Origin: Ignelater luminosus | Taxonomy: Eukaryota > Arthropoda > Insecta > Coleoptera > Elateridae | Direction: 5' to 3' | NCBI GenBank assembly: GCA_011009095.1 | Contig: VTPC01007538.1 | Span: forward strand, 1 to 64,000 | DNA length: 64,000 nt | Part shown: one piece after another, positions 10,401-23,296 of the stretch | Layout of the letters: every line of letters begins with the position of its first letter | How positions within the stretch are numbered: position 1 is the first letter of the stretch | The notes under the pieces: model-generated | What the model was told of the DNA's origin: nothing | Databases searched by the model: none | The model's input: the letters and a program-made list of their open reading frames with translations, nothing else | Translations under genes and position numbers: made by a program

Positions 10401-12496
10401 ACCAAGAATATCAAAAGCTGTTGTTGATGTTTGTTTTTGGTAAATTTTCAAAACAAGTTAAATTACGAAGACGAAGTCGGAATTGTTAAATTTTTGTTTT
10501 ATACTTGTTTTAATGACTATAAACATCAATATACTGTATTTCGTTTTAAGAATTAATGATGATGGTAACTAGCTGTACCTAACGTATCATAATTTCGTTA
10601 TTTTTTTCCTTAGTTTAAAATGTTTTGAGCAGTTTATACATTTACAGAATTAAACGTTCTTTTACAGACAAAACAAATCACTGTAAAATAAGAGTAAACT
10701 TTATTTCACCTGACAAAGCACAAACACCGAAAAAGAACATTTTTGCAACCACTAGTACTTTTCAATTTTTAATATCTAGGTATTCGAAGGGCACACGTCC
10801 AAAAAGTGCTAATTTCATTTTATTTAATTTCTTACTGATATTGCCTTGTGGTAGCATTTCCAATGTACTTTATGATCATATATGCGGAAATTTCCAAATC
10901 AACCCGGTGTTTTAATGATTTTCAGTCTTTTTAAATCAATTCATTTAAAAAACACCAGGTTTCAAACATACTTTTTCGTTTTTTCGCAAAATAACCTTTT
11001 GTGGCTTGGCTGTTTTTGTACCTGTAGCCTTCATTTGTTTTTATACGTCAGTTAGCATGCAGCAAAAAATAAATACGTGTTTGATCTTATAGAAAATTGA
11101 AGGCGATACGGAGTGAACAACTCTGTGTAGCTTATTCAACGAACAAATTTATTGTAGCAATAAACGAAATCATTGTCATAAAACTACTTAATTAATATTA
11201 TGAACGTTGAACAACTGCATGCTGATGAAGGCTTCGTATTAATAATAATAAACACGGTTGGTTGTTTTAATGAACAGCATGTTGTTGATACAACTTTTAA
11301 ACTTATTGTTAGTAAAACCGTATCTTGTAAAATAGTAAAAAAAAGTTCATATATTTAAGGAATGATTTTAAAACAATTAATGCACAACTTCATTACTATT
11401 ATTAAAATCGGCGATATTTTAATAAACAATTCATAACAATAACAAATTTCTGTTCAAAGACAGTAGTTATCGGTCAATAATCATTGTTTATTAATATCAC
11501 GAACGATATCTTTTCAGGGCAAGAAATTTGTAAAGCTGACATTTTTTGCTGAAACAGCATTTCCCCAGATTTTTATCGAAAGATTAAATGCTACCTAAAA
11601 ATGTTTTTTTTTTAATAATTCTTAATTATAACTAGAAATTCATGATCAATTGGTATCGAGTTTCGTATATTTTATTTCATAGATCTGCTATCCTACTTTT
11701 TGTAGAGAGAAACAATCTGGTATGGATTTTTCACAGAATTAACTTGTATAGTAAAACCAGAGGAATTTGTCCAGAATGTCGTAAAAATGTTGTTGTTCTT
11801 TTCTTTCCAGAACAGCGGCTCAAAATCAGAAAAGAATAGATAATGTTATACATATACCCTCATAAAAAACGGACGTTCATTGAATATGTCAGTTTATCTG
11901 CCGTTTCTCTTTCGTACATCGGTGTTTTTCAAACAATTTCTTAAAAGATATGCAATTTTAATAGAATGTGTTCACTTTTAAAACAGACACTATAACAAGC
12001 TATTGCACAAGTCAAGATTTTTTTGATAAATAGGTAATAATAAATGAGAACAATTATAATAATAAATACAATTTAATTAGTCGAGTTTATAATAATAAGT
12101 GATTAAATTACACCATAAAATTAATCTTCTGATTTAGAAGGACTCAGCTTTACTAAGTAAGCAGTAATTGCCGTTCCACTTAGATTTAGACACTTTTTAT
12201 TAATGTTAACTCACCTCAGCTTGCAATATGATTTATCGTAATAAAAGTTAGTTGGATACCAATTTATTTTTAATTTTCTATATTTAATTAGAATTATTAG
12301 AGAGTTTAAAACTAATTTTAAAATATTTTAGATTCGTTTGAAGAATTAATTTAAGTGTCGCCAATTGATTTCTCAATGCTATTTACGTTCTACTGTTATA
12401 CTCTTAAAACTACCTGGATATACTGCGAAATATACGTAAGTTAAGGGACAAAATAAATCACACAGTCTATTCTAATTCCGTGAGTAAAACAACCCA
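10401..12496. other. Intergenic, no gene recognised
   Basis: Very AT-rich. Short open frames are present but have random composition. No repeat family was recognised. Confidence 0.5.
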
Positions 12497-12592
12497 TTGT
12501 ACAATTATTTTGAGTGAATAAGATGCTCATTAGTAATCGTTAGTTAGTTGTGAGGAAGATGATCATTTTATTTACTTAAAATAATTGTACAA
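12497..12592 (+). repeat. 96-bp hairpin, 34-bp arms
   Basis: Arms 12497-12530 and 12559-12592 are inverted copies differing at four of 34 positions, with a 28-base loop. Three of the four differences become G-U pairs in a plus-strand RNA. It may be a small MITE or a transcribed hairpin such as a miRNA precursor; the sequence alone does not decide. Confidence 0.5.
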
Positions 12593-14767
12593 CAGCCTGT
12601 TTTCCTCAAGAACAGTCCTCTGGTTTTACCATATAAACAAACTTGCAATTGTAACGTTATCAGTTATCAGAGGTTGTAGTTGCCCAGTTCCAAGGTCAAG
12701 ACATGGGGCTGTTCTAGGAACTTGTAAATGTACACAGGTATTGAACCCTTAACGGTATTTTAAATTGGTAGCTGAAAGCTTTGCATATGGTAGCTAATCT
12801 GCGGTCTCAACGACTTTTGTATTGTATAAACTGCCTATCACCCATCATGGGAGATGGTTTTATGGCTGTACGACGCGACATGAAAGTCAAATTGAAAAGT
12901 AAACAAGCCATTCTGGAAAAGAAAAATGAATAATCAGAAGGTACCTAACTGTTAAAATACTTTTGAAGTTAAGTGGTATTGCTATTAAGCTGCTCGTTAC
13001 ACTTAAATGATTTTTAAGAGGGAACAGACATTTTAGATTGACTAGAAAAATTTAATGCTGAGAGATTTCTGACCTTCAACAATGAAGGTTTTAGTAAAAG
13101 AAATTTTAAATCCTGTGTGCGCCTGTATAACTCTTTGAAGATTAGATTGGTTGTATAGCTATTTATTTTAAAAATACTCTAGAAGCCTTTTCAGCTTACA
13201 TTTTCTTAACAAGAGTAAAGTAAATTGAATTTTTTCTCACGTTCTAGAGACACTAAAAGTTAGTAAAGAAATCAACTTTACTATTGTAGACATTTTTAAA
13301 ACGCAGAAGGGGGTATACAAACAGTTTCTGTATCCCGCTAATTTTTCTACCTTATTTCTTATAGGATTTGTTTCAAATTTTCATAAATGAATCCATGGTT
13401 TTGCTTTTTTAAATAATAAATTCCTTAACAGGCAGAGTTTTCTTTTGATACAATAAAACAATTGCTGCCATGGATTGAATGGGTTGTTGACTTCAAGATT
13501 CACTATGCAAGTTATTTACTAGTTAACTCTCCATGCTATTGTTCTTTGAGAAAACAGAATTCATATAGTATACTTGTGTATCGATCTGCTTACTTTGACC
13601 GTTCGATCGAACCCATTGCATCCGTGTTCTAACTAGACAGAAAGAAAGGTTTAAATATACTTTCTCAATGTGTAGTCCTGGAATCTTGAATAAGGTCTGT
13701 AGAAAGATCAAACTTGAGCATCTAAGATCAAGACATTTGACACCATCCATGGTTTGAGATATTTCTTATTAAATCTTGCAAACACAAAATGATGGTACTA
13801 CCAGTGGTTTAGTTCAAATTGAAAGGGCTATCCCAGAAAAATATCTAAGAGGACCTAGATGACATTAGTTAACAATTTTTATAGAAATATGCATGGTTAA
13901 GATTTACTGATCCCCATTATTACAGCAGACTTAAGCTCCTTGGACGTCAACATGCAAATAGTAGACTGTGTCTCTTCTTTTTCAAAGAAGATTTTAAATT
14001 CAGTTCCTCCTAATTCACTTCGTTCTGGATAATTTCAGTTTTTGTATCATTATATAAAAGTATACAAGGCACGACAATACATTTTTGCTTTTTCCAAATT
14101 CTTTCCGGCTTTCAGAACCTAACATTTTCTCTTCAGTATTTTATCATTCTGTGTAATAGTGCGAAGCATTCTTCTATTACTTTTATATTTGGAAATTTCT
14201 CAAACTTCCATAGTTCCAGATTAGAAACTTCTATTTATTTCGCTAATAATATCAAAATGATTGTGTTATTGGTAATCTATGGTTGTCATTGTAATATATG
14301 AGAATACAATTGATTGTTCGAAATAAAAGACAGTTTTGTAATTTTTCTAATTTGTCTATCTAAATTTAATTTATGCGCAATATAACAGATTTACGTATTT
14401 TTATATCAACATAAATTTCATTATTTGTTATTAATTCTATAATTCAGAAAACCTTTTTAGATCTGACTAAATCAATTTCCTAAATTTTTGTTGAAATACA
14501 TATGCATAAAAGGTGTATCAAGATTTTATTGCTGTTTTCTATTAAGAAGGTATAAATATTTCAGTTTAAATTTTATTTATATAAGTTACGTTTATTATTA
14601 GTTTTTGTATAAACGCAAAAGTCAATTTTGAATATTCTTTCCTTCTGTCTTACATCAACAACAATCAAGACTGGATGTATAATATAAAAAAATGAGTGGA
14701 AACTGACATTGTAAGATATTACTTTTCTGTATACAAGAATTAAAAAAATCCATAACGAAATAACAAA
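12593..14767. other. Intergenic, no gene recognised
   Basis: AT-rich DNA with only chance-like short frames and no recognisable repeat. Confidence 0.5.
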
Positions 14768-14935
14768 ATGTGCTGCGGGGTCAGTTGGCTGCATGTGCAG
14801 GCAGGGTATTTTAATTGTAAACTATTAATGTGGCCAGCCTGGTCGTCATATATTACAGGGGCCCTCGGGCTTGGCGCGGACCCCTGCTGCGAGTTCCCAA
14901 TGACCATACCATCTCACACACACATCCACACACAG
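14768..14935. other. GC-rich island with a hairpin
   Basis: A sharp GC-rich block in AT-rich surroundings. CAGGGGCC (14856-14863) pairs with GGACCCCTG (14878-14886) with one bulged A. A short CA-rich run follows at about 14912-14933. No coding signal with splice sites was convincing. Candidate conserved non-coding element. Confidence 0.35.
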
Positions 14936-17394
14936 GGGCATTTTTTATATTCTTTTTCTTTTCTAAAACCGAACGATTTTTTTGATATGTAATTTTTCCC
15001 TTTTCAAATTACGAAAAATTGAAGAAGAAAAAAAAGTGAATTATAAATGAGGGAACTTTACAATTAATGTGAGTGTATAATAAAATGGATAAGAATTTAT
15101 ACGGCGTTAAATTATGTGTATTTCGCGAACGTTCGTTTGCATGTTAAGGTGTAATACCGAGCTTAAAATACGAAACAATATGACAAATGCAACGTCGGTA
15201 ACGAGAAGTATCGTGTTGCATTTATGAGTTTGCCTTTATATATTGTTTATTTGTTTCTAGGTTCGCGTTTTCTTTACGTTAACACAAATTTATGCAAGAA
15301 AAAATACTTATGGTTATGAGTAAGTTAGTGTAACCGTTAATATTTAAATGCCATTATTTGCTGCGCTTTACATAAAAAGGAAATTAAATAAATCTATTAC
15401 TCTATAATACATAACATAATAAGCAACATATTTACTGTATGTTGTAGTTGAAATCTAATCCACGAAAATTGGCCAAGTAAAACTATAAGCTAGCATTTTC
15501 TAGGTATTAACATTCTCCTCAAAAAAGATATTGATATATTATTGGAGAAAAACATAACCGTGAAACATATCATCAGATACAATAATAAATGTTTCAAATC
15601 TTTAAATTTGGCTACGTTGGTTGTAGCTGATGATCACCTTTTCTTCGGCCATTTTAATAAATTTTGAAAAAATCTAGGGTCATCTCTTGGTTGATGATTT
15701 TCCCCTATAACAACTGGTGACTCGAAGTCGATTTTTAGCTTGATAATAATGCAGAATTTGATGGAATCAAAATAGCTAACTATTATAGCCAGAGCCGCCG
15801 CGTGCTGGTTGTTCACCATGCAAGAACGGCAAATCAAAATGGCGACATTTTTTGAACCCAAAGGTCGGTTTTTCAAAGTTTACTGCAAAGACGGCCCTAA
15901 TTATAGCACGTAGCACCAAATCAAACTGAACAAAGTAATTCATCAAAAGTTATCTCACACAAAGTCAAAGACAGTATAACGACTAGAAGTGGTCTTGACT
16001 TTGTACCACATCATTCCGGTAATGGAGTCGTAACGAGGATGGGGACAATAGTGATAGATCAGAAAAAGTAAGACGATGTCGTAAAGAAGAAATGGTAAGG
16101 AAAGCAAAACAAACATAAAAAAATCTGAGGTCTAGTTAGAATGAAAAAAGAGACAAAGCATTTACTTCCACCTACTTGTAATTTGTAAGCAACTTGATTG
16201 ATACAAGATTGAATGAATTTTCAGCTGAACTATCAGTTGCTCATATTTGTCATTTGATGTTCTTTAGGAAATCACTGTCGAAAAAAGGTGGGAGGTTAAT
16301 AGGATTCTTCTCAATACTGATGGAAAACAAGATTATTTAAGCTGAATAGTTTTCATTGAAACGCAATCTACATTGTCTGTCAAGTAAGTACTATAAATAG
16401 TAAAATTTCAACCCTTAAGTTAAAGTAATAGTCAGGACTATGAAAATTCATTTTGATATCTTCTCCGTCCAGTTCGACACTGCCTTCCATATCAATATTT
16501 ATAGGGATCTCTTTTAGGATTTCTTTGAACATCATGTATCCACCCTAGTACCTATCTGAAAATTATTTGGTATTTAAGTATACATATAAGTACTGTAATA
16601 CCATAGTTTGACTTCTTTTGCTCACCTACGTTATATAGTGTCCAAGTACACATTCAAGAATCCTCGGATTTAAAACTTGTACCTTCCAAGCTCCCAGACT
16701 GTGATAAAACTAGACGAACAATCCATAACCTTGCCTTTGTCAAAATGGAAAAACAGACGACAGAGTATTTCTCGATTATTTACAAGAGAGTTTGGATCTG
16801 CAAAATCTACAAAGTTCCAATTCCAATAAGTTACAATCCAATGGCATGCAAAATCTGAAGTTACCCTCTAAGACCAACAACAACTGGAAGAAAAAAAGAG
16901 TATAATCATTAATCTGATTTCCCGCCACCTTATATCAGTTTTAACTATGCTACTGAAAACTGTCCACTAGTTAATGATATCTTCAACCAAACTAAGCATG
17001 CTTATCAAGTTGTTCTGGAGAGTTTTTCGGGTATAATAATAAAGATATTCGACAATGTCTTTTAAGAATGTTTGCTTTGTGTGGTAGAACCTACTGGTAT
17101 AAAGTTATCAAGATACCAAGAAAGAATAATGAAACTTTAAAACTTCTTAATTCTAAGAACCTGTAGTTTTTTTAGTTCTTGAAAGGCCTTTCTTGTTCGG
17201 TCTGACACTGCTACTAATTACTGAAAACGTAATTTAACTAGTAGTTCAACTATTTGTAGTTAACTACTATCCAGCTCTGATTTCGATATTAGTAAACTCA
17301 CTCTGCAGGTCAATCTCTAACAGACGATCATCCTAGATGTCCTGTGGTTTAGATCGAACAAGCAAACCAAAATAGCTGTTTACTATTACTCTTA
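14936..17394. other. Intergenic; two Pho/YY1-type sites at 15.6-15.8 kb
   Basis: No gene recognised. GCCATTTT occurs at 15648-15655 (plus) and 15836-15843 (minus) within a less AT-rich 300-bp patch. This is the core of Pho/YY1 binding sites found in Polycomb response elements. Two 8-mers are weak evidence. Confidence 0.35.
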
Positions 17395-17396
17395 TA

Positions 17397-17793
17397 CAAA
17401 GTGTTTATAAAAGTTCCTGAGTTCAGTGGGCTGTGAAATTAATCTTGCGGCTGCATTTGCCGCCTTTTGAAAAACAGGATATGTATTAGAATGTTTGTCA
17501 CGTTACACGCATTGCATTGTTGCCTTATCTTATGTTTTTTAAGAATTAAGAAGTTAAAATTAGTCGTTAATAAACAATAATAAATAAAAAAAAATAATTA
17601 ATAAAATGTGGAACAATACAACAAATTTCAGTACAAGATTAACTACATTTCTAAATGCAAGTCAATGACATATTTGCAATTGACAAATGACAGAAAACAA
17701 ATACGTATTAGTTATTGAAATAAATCAAGAAGGCGGCACCTCAAAATTAGAGTCCATAGTCAACTGGACTCGGGAACTTTTATAAACACTTTG
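17397..17793. mobile_element. 397-bp MITE with TA target duplication
   Basis: The ends CAAAGTGTTTATAAAAG and its inverse are perfect for about 21 bp and continue as imperfect inverted repeats for roughly 70 bp. TA flanks both sides (17395-17396 and 17794-17795), as for mariner/Tc1-type insertions. It contains no coding capacity; the middle is AT-rich. Confidence 0.75.
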
Positions 17794-17795
17794 TA

Positions 17796-20700
17796 CTAGT
17801 TTTCACAGTTCAATAGATTCTCAAACATCTTTTAAAGTTATTCCTAGAAATTTGTTTTTACCCCCCTTGGTCTTTAAGTATTCTCACCTGAAGATAATCT
17901 CTGTACCTTTTTCCATTTTTTTTTAACCTTGCAAATTGAATTAGAAAAGTAGGAAGAATACCAAAACACTCAAAACGAACTCTCAGAAACTGCCCTCAAA
18001 TTACAACTAAATTATCAAAACGAACCCCTACAAAAGAGTGTCATAACACGAATAATCCCTTATCTAAATTACCAACGTGTACCCAAAATAATATGTAAAC
18101 ACGTTTAGAGAATGCGGGAAATGTAAAATTTTATTTCTTTCGGCTACACGACCGGATTGGGGGACACATCGCGTGCCCTTCTTCCTTAATTTATGTCCTT
18201 TTTGGGTTGTAATTTTTTTAGAAATCCTTTTTATGTTCGCGCTACCTTATAAGGTTTATTTAATTTATGGAAGTTTTAAAAAATAAACATTTATCTATTT
18301 ATGTAGTTGTGGTATAATGATGAAATGAAAAAGAATGTGATAATAATTATCTAGAAGCCTAAAATTTGCTTGGTTTATAATTATTTTTGTCGGTCTTGAT
18401 AAAGATATAAATTTCAAGTATTTAATAGCAGTGTAAACTCTTTAATTAGACACATTAATAGTTTGGAATTAATTTGTGTTTATTTTGTTCATAATTACGG
18501 TATAATGAACGATACGTAGCAGTTATAAGTGCCATATATTTCCCTTTTAATTTGGTATAATTATTGGAGTACATCAGAACCGATATTTAGATTGAGAATG
18601 CTATTATTACCCGTAGCCACAGGGGTGAATCTTAAAACAGACTAATGTGGATCGTTTACAGGTTCTTTAAGCGAACAACTTGGGCATTTAATATCATTTA
18701 TATTTAAGCTATGCATATTAAATACCGCTGGTAAAATATGTGATTTCGCAGCGGTTGGTTTTACGTTAAAAACAAAAGGAAACTACCTACACAGAAGTGA
18801 AAATATTTTTATAATTTGTGCACGTCTCTTCGACACGTTTTATTGTTACGTCCTTTTCTACCTTCCACAATTTTTAATCCGCATTCAAAGTTGATCAGAA
18901 GAAAAAAATTAGATGTTTGTTTTTCGTCAGACTGGCATAAAAACGTTTAATCAGTGTTTTTATAACCAAATTTACATGCGAATTACAAGATATTTTTTCC
19001 TTTCGGTCAATTTACTTTTATTTTATTGGGAGGTAATTTGTTGATAGGATATTTAACATATTTTTACTTTCTCATCAGGATTTTCTTTTTTTAATAATAG
19101 CTAATAATGGAAAATTAAAAACGATTCCAAGACCGGTTTAAGAATTTCAAAATCATATTTTGTAAGCTATTAAGACATATTCACTGATCAAAAGCAAACA
19201 AAGCTTTTGTTGTTTTAAGATATTTACGTATGTCCTTTTAGGGGTCTTTAAAACCGAACCTGCATTTGTAATTACATTAACAGTTGTTACACTAACAACT
19301 ATAACAAAGAATGATGTAAAAAAGATAAATATTTTAAGAAACTAGTGCCTGTCAAATAAAAAGTTACTTATTACCAGTAGACAAAGCTACCAATGTAAAG
19401 AAGAGACGACATATTCACCAAATAATAAACAAGAGGTTTTGTAAGAGGATTTAACCACATTCTTTTTGCAGATTTATGAACTTTCTGCAAAATACACCAC
19501 AATAGTAATTACCACGCTCATTACTTTTTGCTTCACGAGAATTGAATTGAATTGACAATTTTCCTTCATGATTCAGTACTTTGTTCGGTAAAGTGTTTTC
19601 ATTTAATAAGGCAAAAATACAAAGTACCAAGTACTACCTACTTGGTAAACTAAAATTACTTAGCATTTTATTGTTTGCACAGATTAGATAGATCAATCAA
19701 ATTTTGGAAGAATCGTCCATCTTCTTCTATTGAACCCTTGATAAAACATGTGCTCCAAACTCATCAGCAAAAATAGTTCTCTCTGCTATAGTTCCATGGT
19801 ATGGTGTCCGACAAATATTTATCTGCTCACTTTTTTTTTAATCACACATATTATGGTGGAGAAAGAGTCTAACACCCCGTCCCAGGCAGATTTAACATGT
19901 ATCACGATGAAATGAATTGGGATTCTAGTTACAGGATTGATCACCTACATGTTTTGAATTTTGACCAATTGTTTACGCTGAGAATAAGTGCATCCTTTCA
20001 ATTCGTTACACCGTTCATAAGTAATACCCGGACAAGCGAATGTTCCAATTGATGTTTGTAGTTGTCTACCCCAAGAAATCTCATTTGTTTCTAGCTAAGA
20101 TAGATAAAACTTTGAAGAAGATAGACAAAGAAAGTTCTTGCGGTCAAGCCAAGAAAACAAAAATAATATCTTTGTAGAAGGCATATATCGATAGTTAAAG
20201 GCCCTAAATGTAACTGCTTGCGTTCATTGGTTAATTTCGGGCATAGAAACTGAGTAAGACTTTTCTACGTTTCCATTCAGTGTGACATTAAAGATTATAA
20301 AAGCTCCAACCCGACCTTACGATTAAAAAAAGATTAGCTCATTGCTTGATATATTCGCTACCAACTAGCCTTCTAACTAGAATTCAAAATGGATAGAGCG
20401 CATTTGGTTTAAAACCCAGTCTATTAACACCTTGCTACACCGTGTGAGGTTATAAATTTGACACAGATAAGTAGTATCAATCTGATACACCACACTAGGT
20501 AAAAATTTCCATATTGTTCCAATTGTACTTCTGCTTGTTTCTGGTCAAAGGTAACCTCCCGATGTTGGAGTTTTGTTTCCCTTTTGTGAGCTGACACAGA
20601 CGGCACCGATCTTCAACAAGTTTCAATGCAGATTGAAGAATCCGCAGAACTGCTTTGATTGTGCAGAAATCCAACTATACCGAAAAGCTTTCTGAGAAGA

Positions 20701-21523
20701 CTTCCTACCAGTAGGTTCCATACAATAGAAATAGCGTCACGTACTACGTATCGCACAATACAAATACTCATTAAAGGTAGTATTAAACATCCGAAACACT
20801 TTCCAGAGCAACTTAATCCAAAAATAGCTGTGTGAAGAAGACCATAAAATGCTGATTTTTTAAATTGATAAGCACCCTTAGTTTGTTATAAGGGATCATT
20901 ATTTAATAGACCAGAACTAATATAAGAAGGGAAAGAATTAGATTTACGATTACGCTCCTTGTTTCTTCCAGTTATCTTTCTACACCTTTCTAAGCAGTTG
21001 AACAAGAATAATGTTCAACTAATACAATGGAACGCCTTCATCTTAAGAGGACAACTTAGAAATCTTTTAACTCATCGGAAAGTACATTTTTGGAATTGGA
21101 ACTTTGTAGATTTTACAGAGCAGATTGCAAATCAGCAAGGAATTCCCTATAGCTTTTCTCCATTTTTAAAAAGACAAAGCTCTAGATTGCTCATAGTAAG
21201 TAACCAAGACCATCTTCCTAGATTGTTGAACAACTGAAGATTGTAAAGACCTTATCAAGGTTCTTGCAAAATGAGAATTTTGGAAAAGGTCCTCGGCTTA
21301 ACATCCATAAAAGTGGGTCCTCATTAAGAATTACAGAGCTTTCCTTCGGAAGAAGAAAATTTTCCAGAAGAAAGCTGCAGAAGTCCAAGTTCTCTTTTAG
21401 TGCACTTTCACAAAAAAACTTCCAAGTATTTACCAAGTTACAATGAATCGCCGCTATTTTTTCTCGTTCCCTTGTTTAAACGTCGTTTTTGGATTTTCGA
21501 GATAATTGTCTCACTCTAGTATA
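17796..21523. other. Intergenic, no gene recognised
   Basis: AT-rich DNA without recognisable coding sequence. Short frames around 20.4-21.4 kb look random in composition. Confidence 0.45.
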
Positions 21524-21525
21524 CC

Positions 21526-21551
21526 AGGTGTATACCTATGAAATGAGACTT
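21526..21551 (+). repeat. Left TIR of Mos1-like mariner
   Basis: Identical over 26 bp to the inverse of 22767-22792. Confidence 0.9.
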
Positions 21552-21694
21552 ACAGCTATTAGACCACAGATGTCGCTAGGAGTATTTTTAAACTGTTCCA
21601 AATGTCTTATTTTTTTCGTCTGTCATCTGTCAACAATATTCAATTCATTGTTTGTGATGTTTCATACAACAACGCATTTTTTTCGCTCTTAAAA

Positions 21695-22721
21695 ATGTCG
21701 AATTTCGTGCCTTCAAACTACGATTTGCGGACATCGTTGATTTTCTGTTATCAATTGAAGAAAAACGCTTCTCAAGCTCATCAAATGCTTATAGAAGCTT
21801 ACGGTGGACATGCTCTAAGCAGAGCACAGTGCTTCAGGTGGTTTGAAAAATTCCGAAGTGGTGATTTTAGCGTGGAGAACGAGGAACGTGGCCGGCCACC
21901 GAAAAAGTTTGAGGACACCGAATTGCAAGCATTGTTGAATGAAGATGATGGTCAAACGCAAGAAATGATGGCAGAGCAGTTGGGAGTGACCCAAAAAACC
22001 ATTTGCAAACGTTTGAAAGACATGGGCATGATTTTAAAGGTCGGAAGATGGGTGCCGCATGAACTGACTGAAAGGCAGCAAGAGAACCGAAAAACCACTT
22101 GTGAAATGCTGCTCTCCCGGTTCAAAAGGAAGTCTTTTTTGCATCGAATCGTTACGGGTGTATTTCTCCAATCCCAAGCGTAAACGATCGTATGGTCCGC
22201 CCGGCCACAAGCCAAAATCAACGGCCAAACCAAATAGCTTCGGCCGCAAGGCAATGCTGTGTGTTTTCTGGGATCAGCATGGTATGATTTGGTACGAGCT
22301 ATTAAAACCAGGTGAAACAGTTGACGGTGCACGCTACCAACGACAATTGGCCGATTTGAACAGCGCTATACACCAAAAACGCCCAGAATATGCCGATCGG
22401 CGTCACAAAGTAATTTTTCTTGATGACAATGCACCACCACATCGAACAAGAGCGACCCGGGAATTGGTGGAGACGTACGATTGGAAACCGCTGGTGCATG
22501 CGGCTTACTCACCAGACTTGGCGCCTTCCGATTATCATTTGTTTGCATCGATGGGCCACCCACTTTCCGAGCAGCGCTTCAATTCTCACGAAGAAGCCAA
22601 AAAATGGCTCGATGATTGGTTTGCGGCCAAAGACGGCCAATTTTTTTGGCGCGGCATTCACAAATTGCCTGAGAGATGGGTAAAATGTGTCGCTAGCGAT
22701 GGCTATTATTTTGAAGATTAA
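21695..22721 (+). pseudogene. Mos1-like mariner transposase, frameshifted, first catalytic Asp lost
   Basis: The frame starts with MSNFVPSNYDLRT at 21695 and runs as a normal mauritiana-type mariner transposase: N-terminal helix-turn-helix region, WVPHEL linker motif, then SFLHRIVTG. At about 22160 it changes frame. Compared with Mos1, about 14 bp are missing, which removes the DEKWI motif with the first catalytic Asp and shifts the frame by exactly the amount seen (21695 frame to the 22719 frame). Downstream the match resumes with NPKRK, VIFLDDNAPPH (second Asp), AAYSPDLAPSDYHLF (third Asp) and the normal C-terminus, stop at 22719-22721. There are no other stops, so the inactivating deletion is probably the main lesion. 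It cannot be catalytically active. Confidence 0.92.
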
Positions 22722-22766
22722 ATTTGTAACCATTTTTTGTTAATAAACGTTTAAAATTGAAAAAAA

Positions 22767-22792
22767 AAGTCTCATTTCATAGGTATACACCT
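22767..22792 (+). repeat. Right TIR of Mos1-like mariner
   Basis: Inverse of 21526-21551. The outermost two bases beyond it no longer match the left end. Confidence 0.85.
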
Positions 22793-22794
22793 AT

Positions 22795-23296
22795 AAATTT
22801 AACTCTTCAAACTATTCTGGTGAGTCATAAAACCAGACAAGTAATTACTCTGAACTTTAGGTACATGACACGGTAGTTGCTACAGATTCCTGCAGTAAAT
22901 ATTCCTAAAAGGGTTTGGTCTGACAAGGTCGACAACAAATATTGTAGGAAGATCAATGGTAAAACTATAGTTTCTATGCAAGAATAATATTAATTCGCTC
23001 TACTACCAGGGGTGTAACTAAGGTTAACTGCTCCCTGTCAAGAAATATTATTTGTTCTCATGGAAGAAACGCTTATTTAATTTTATTGAAATCTTTTCAT
23101 AAATTTTTAGATGTGATAGTTACATCTCTCTTATGTTTAAAGTATCGCCAAGAGTTCTGTAGTATTATCTAAATTTGAAAAATACAACCACTGTCCATTA
23201 TTTTCTATTGTTCTCTACTCCTTCTCTACAAGAATGGTTTCAGAGCTGAAAAAATTGAAAAAGGTCTAAAACTGACAGACAAACTATCGAGAAATA
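22795..23296. other. Spacer between two DNA transposons
   Basis: No gene or repeat recognised in these 500 bases. Confidence 0.5.

Larger units (their letters stand above)
21524..22794 (+). mobile_element. Mauritiana-type (Mos1-like) mariner, defective
   Basis: Terminal inverted repeats flank a Mos1-like transposase pseudogene. 26 bp are identical at 21526-21551 and 22767-22792, starting AGGTGTATACCTATG. The left end reads TA then CCAGGTG, as in Mos1. At the right end the last two bases and the TA duplication are altered, so the right terminus has decayed. The total length of about 1.27 kb and the about 170-bp leader match Mos1. Confidence 0.9.
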
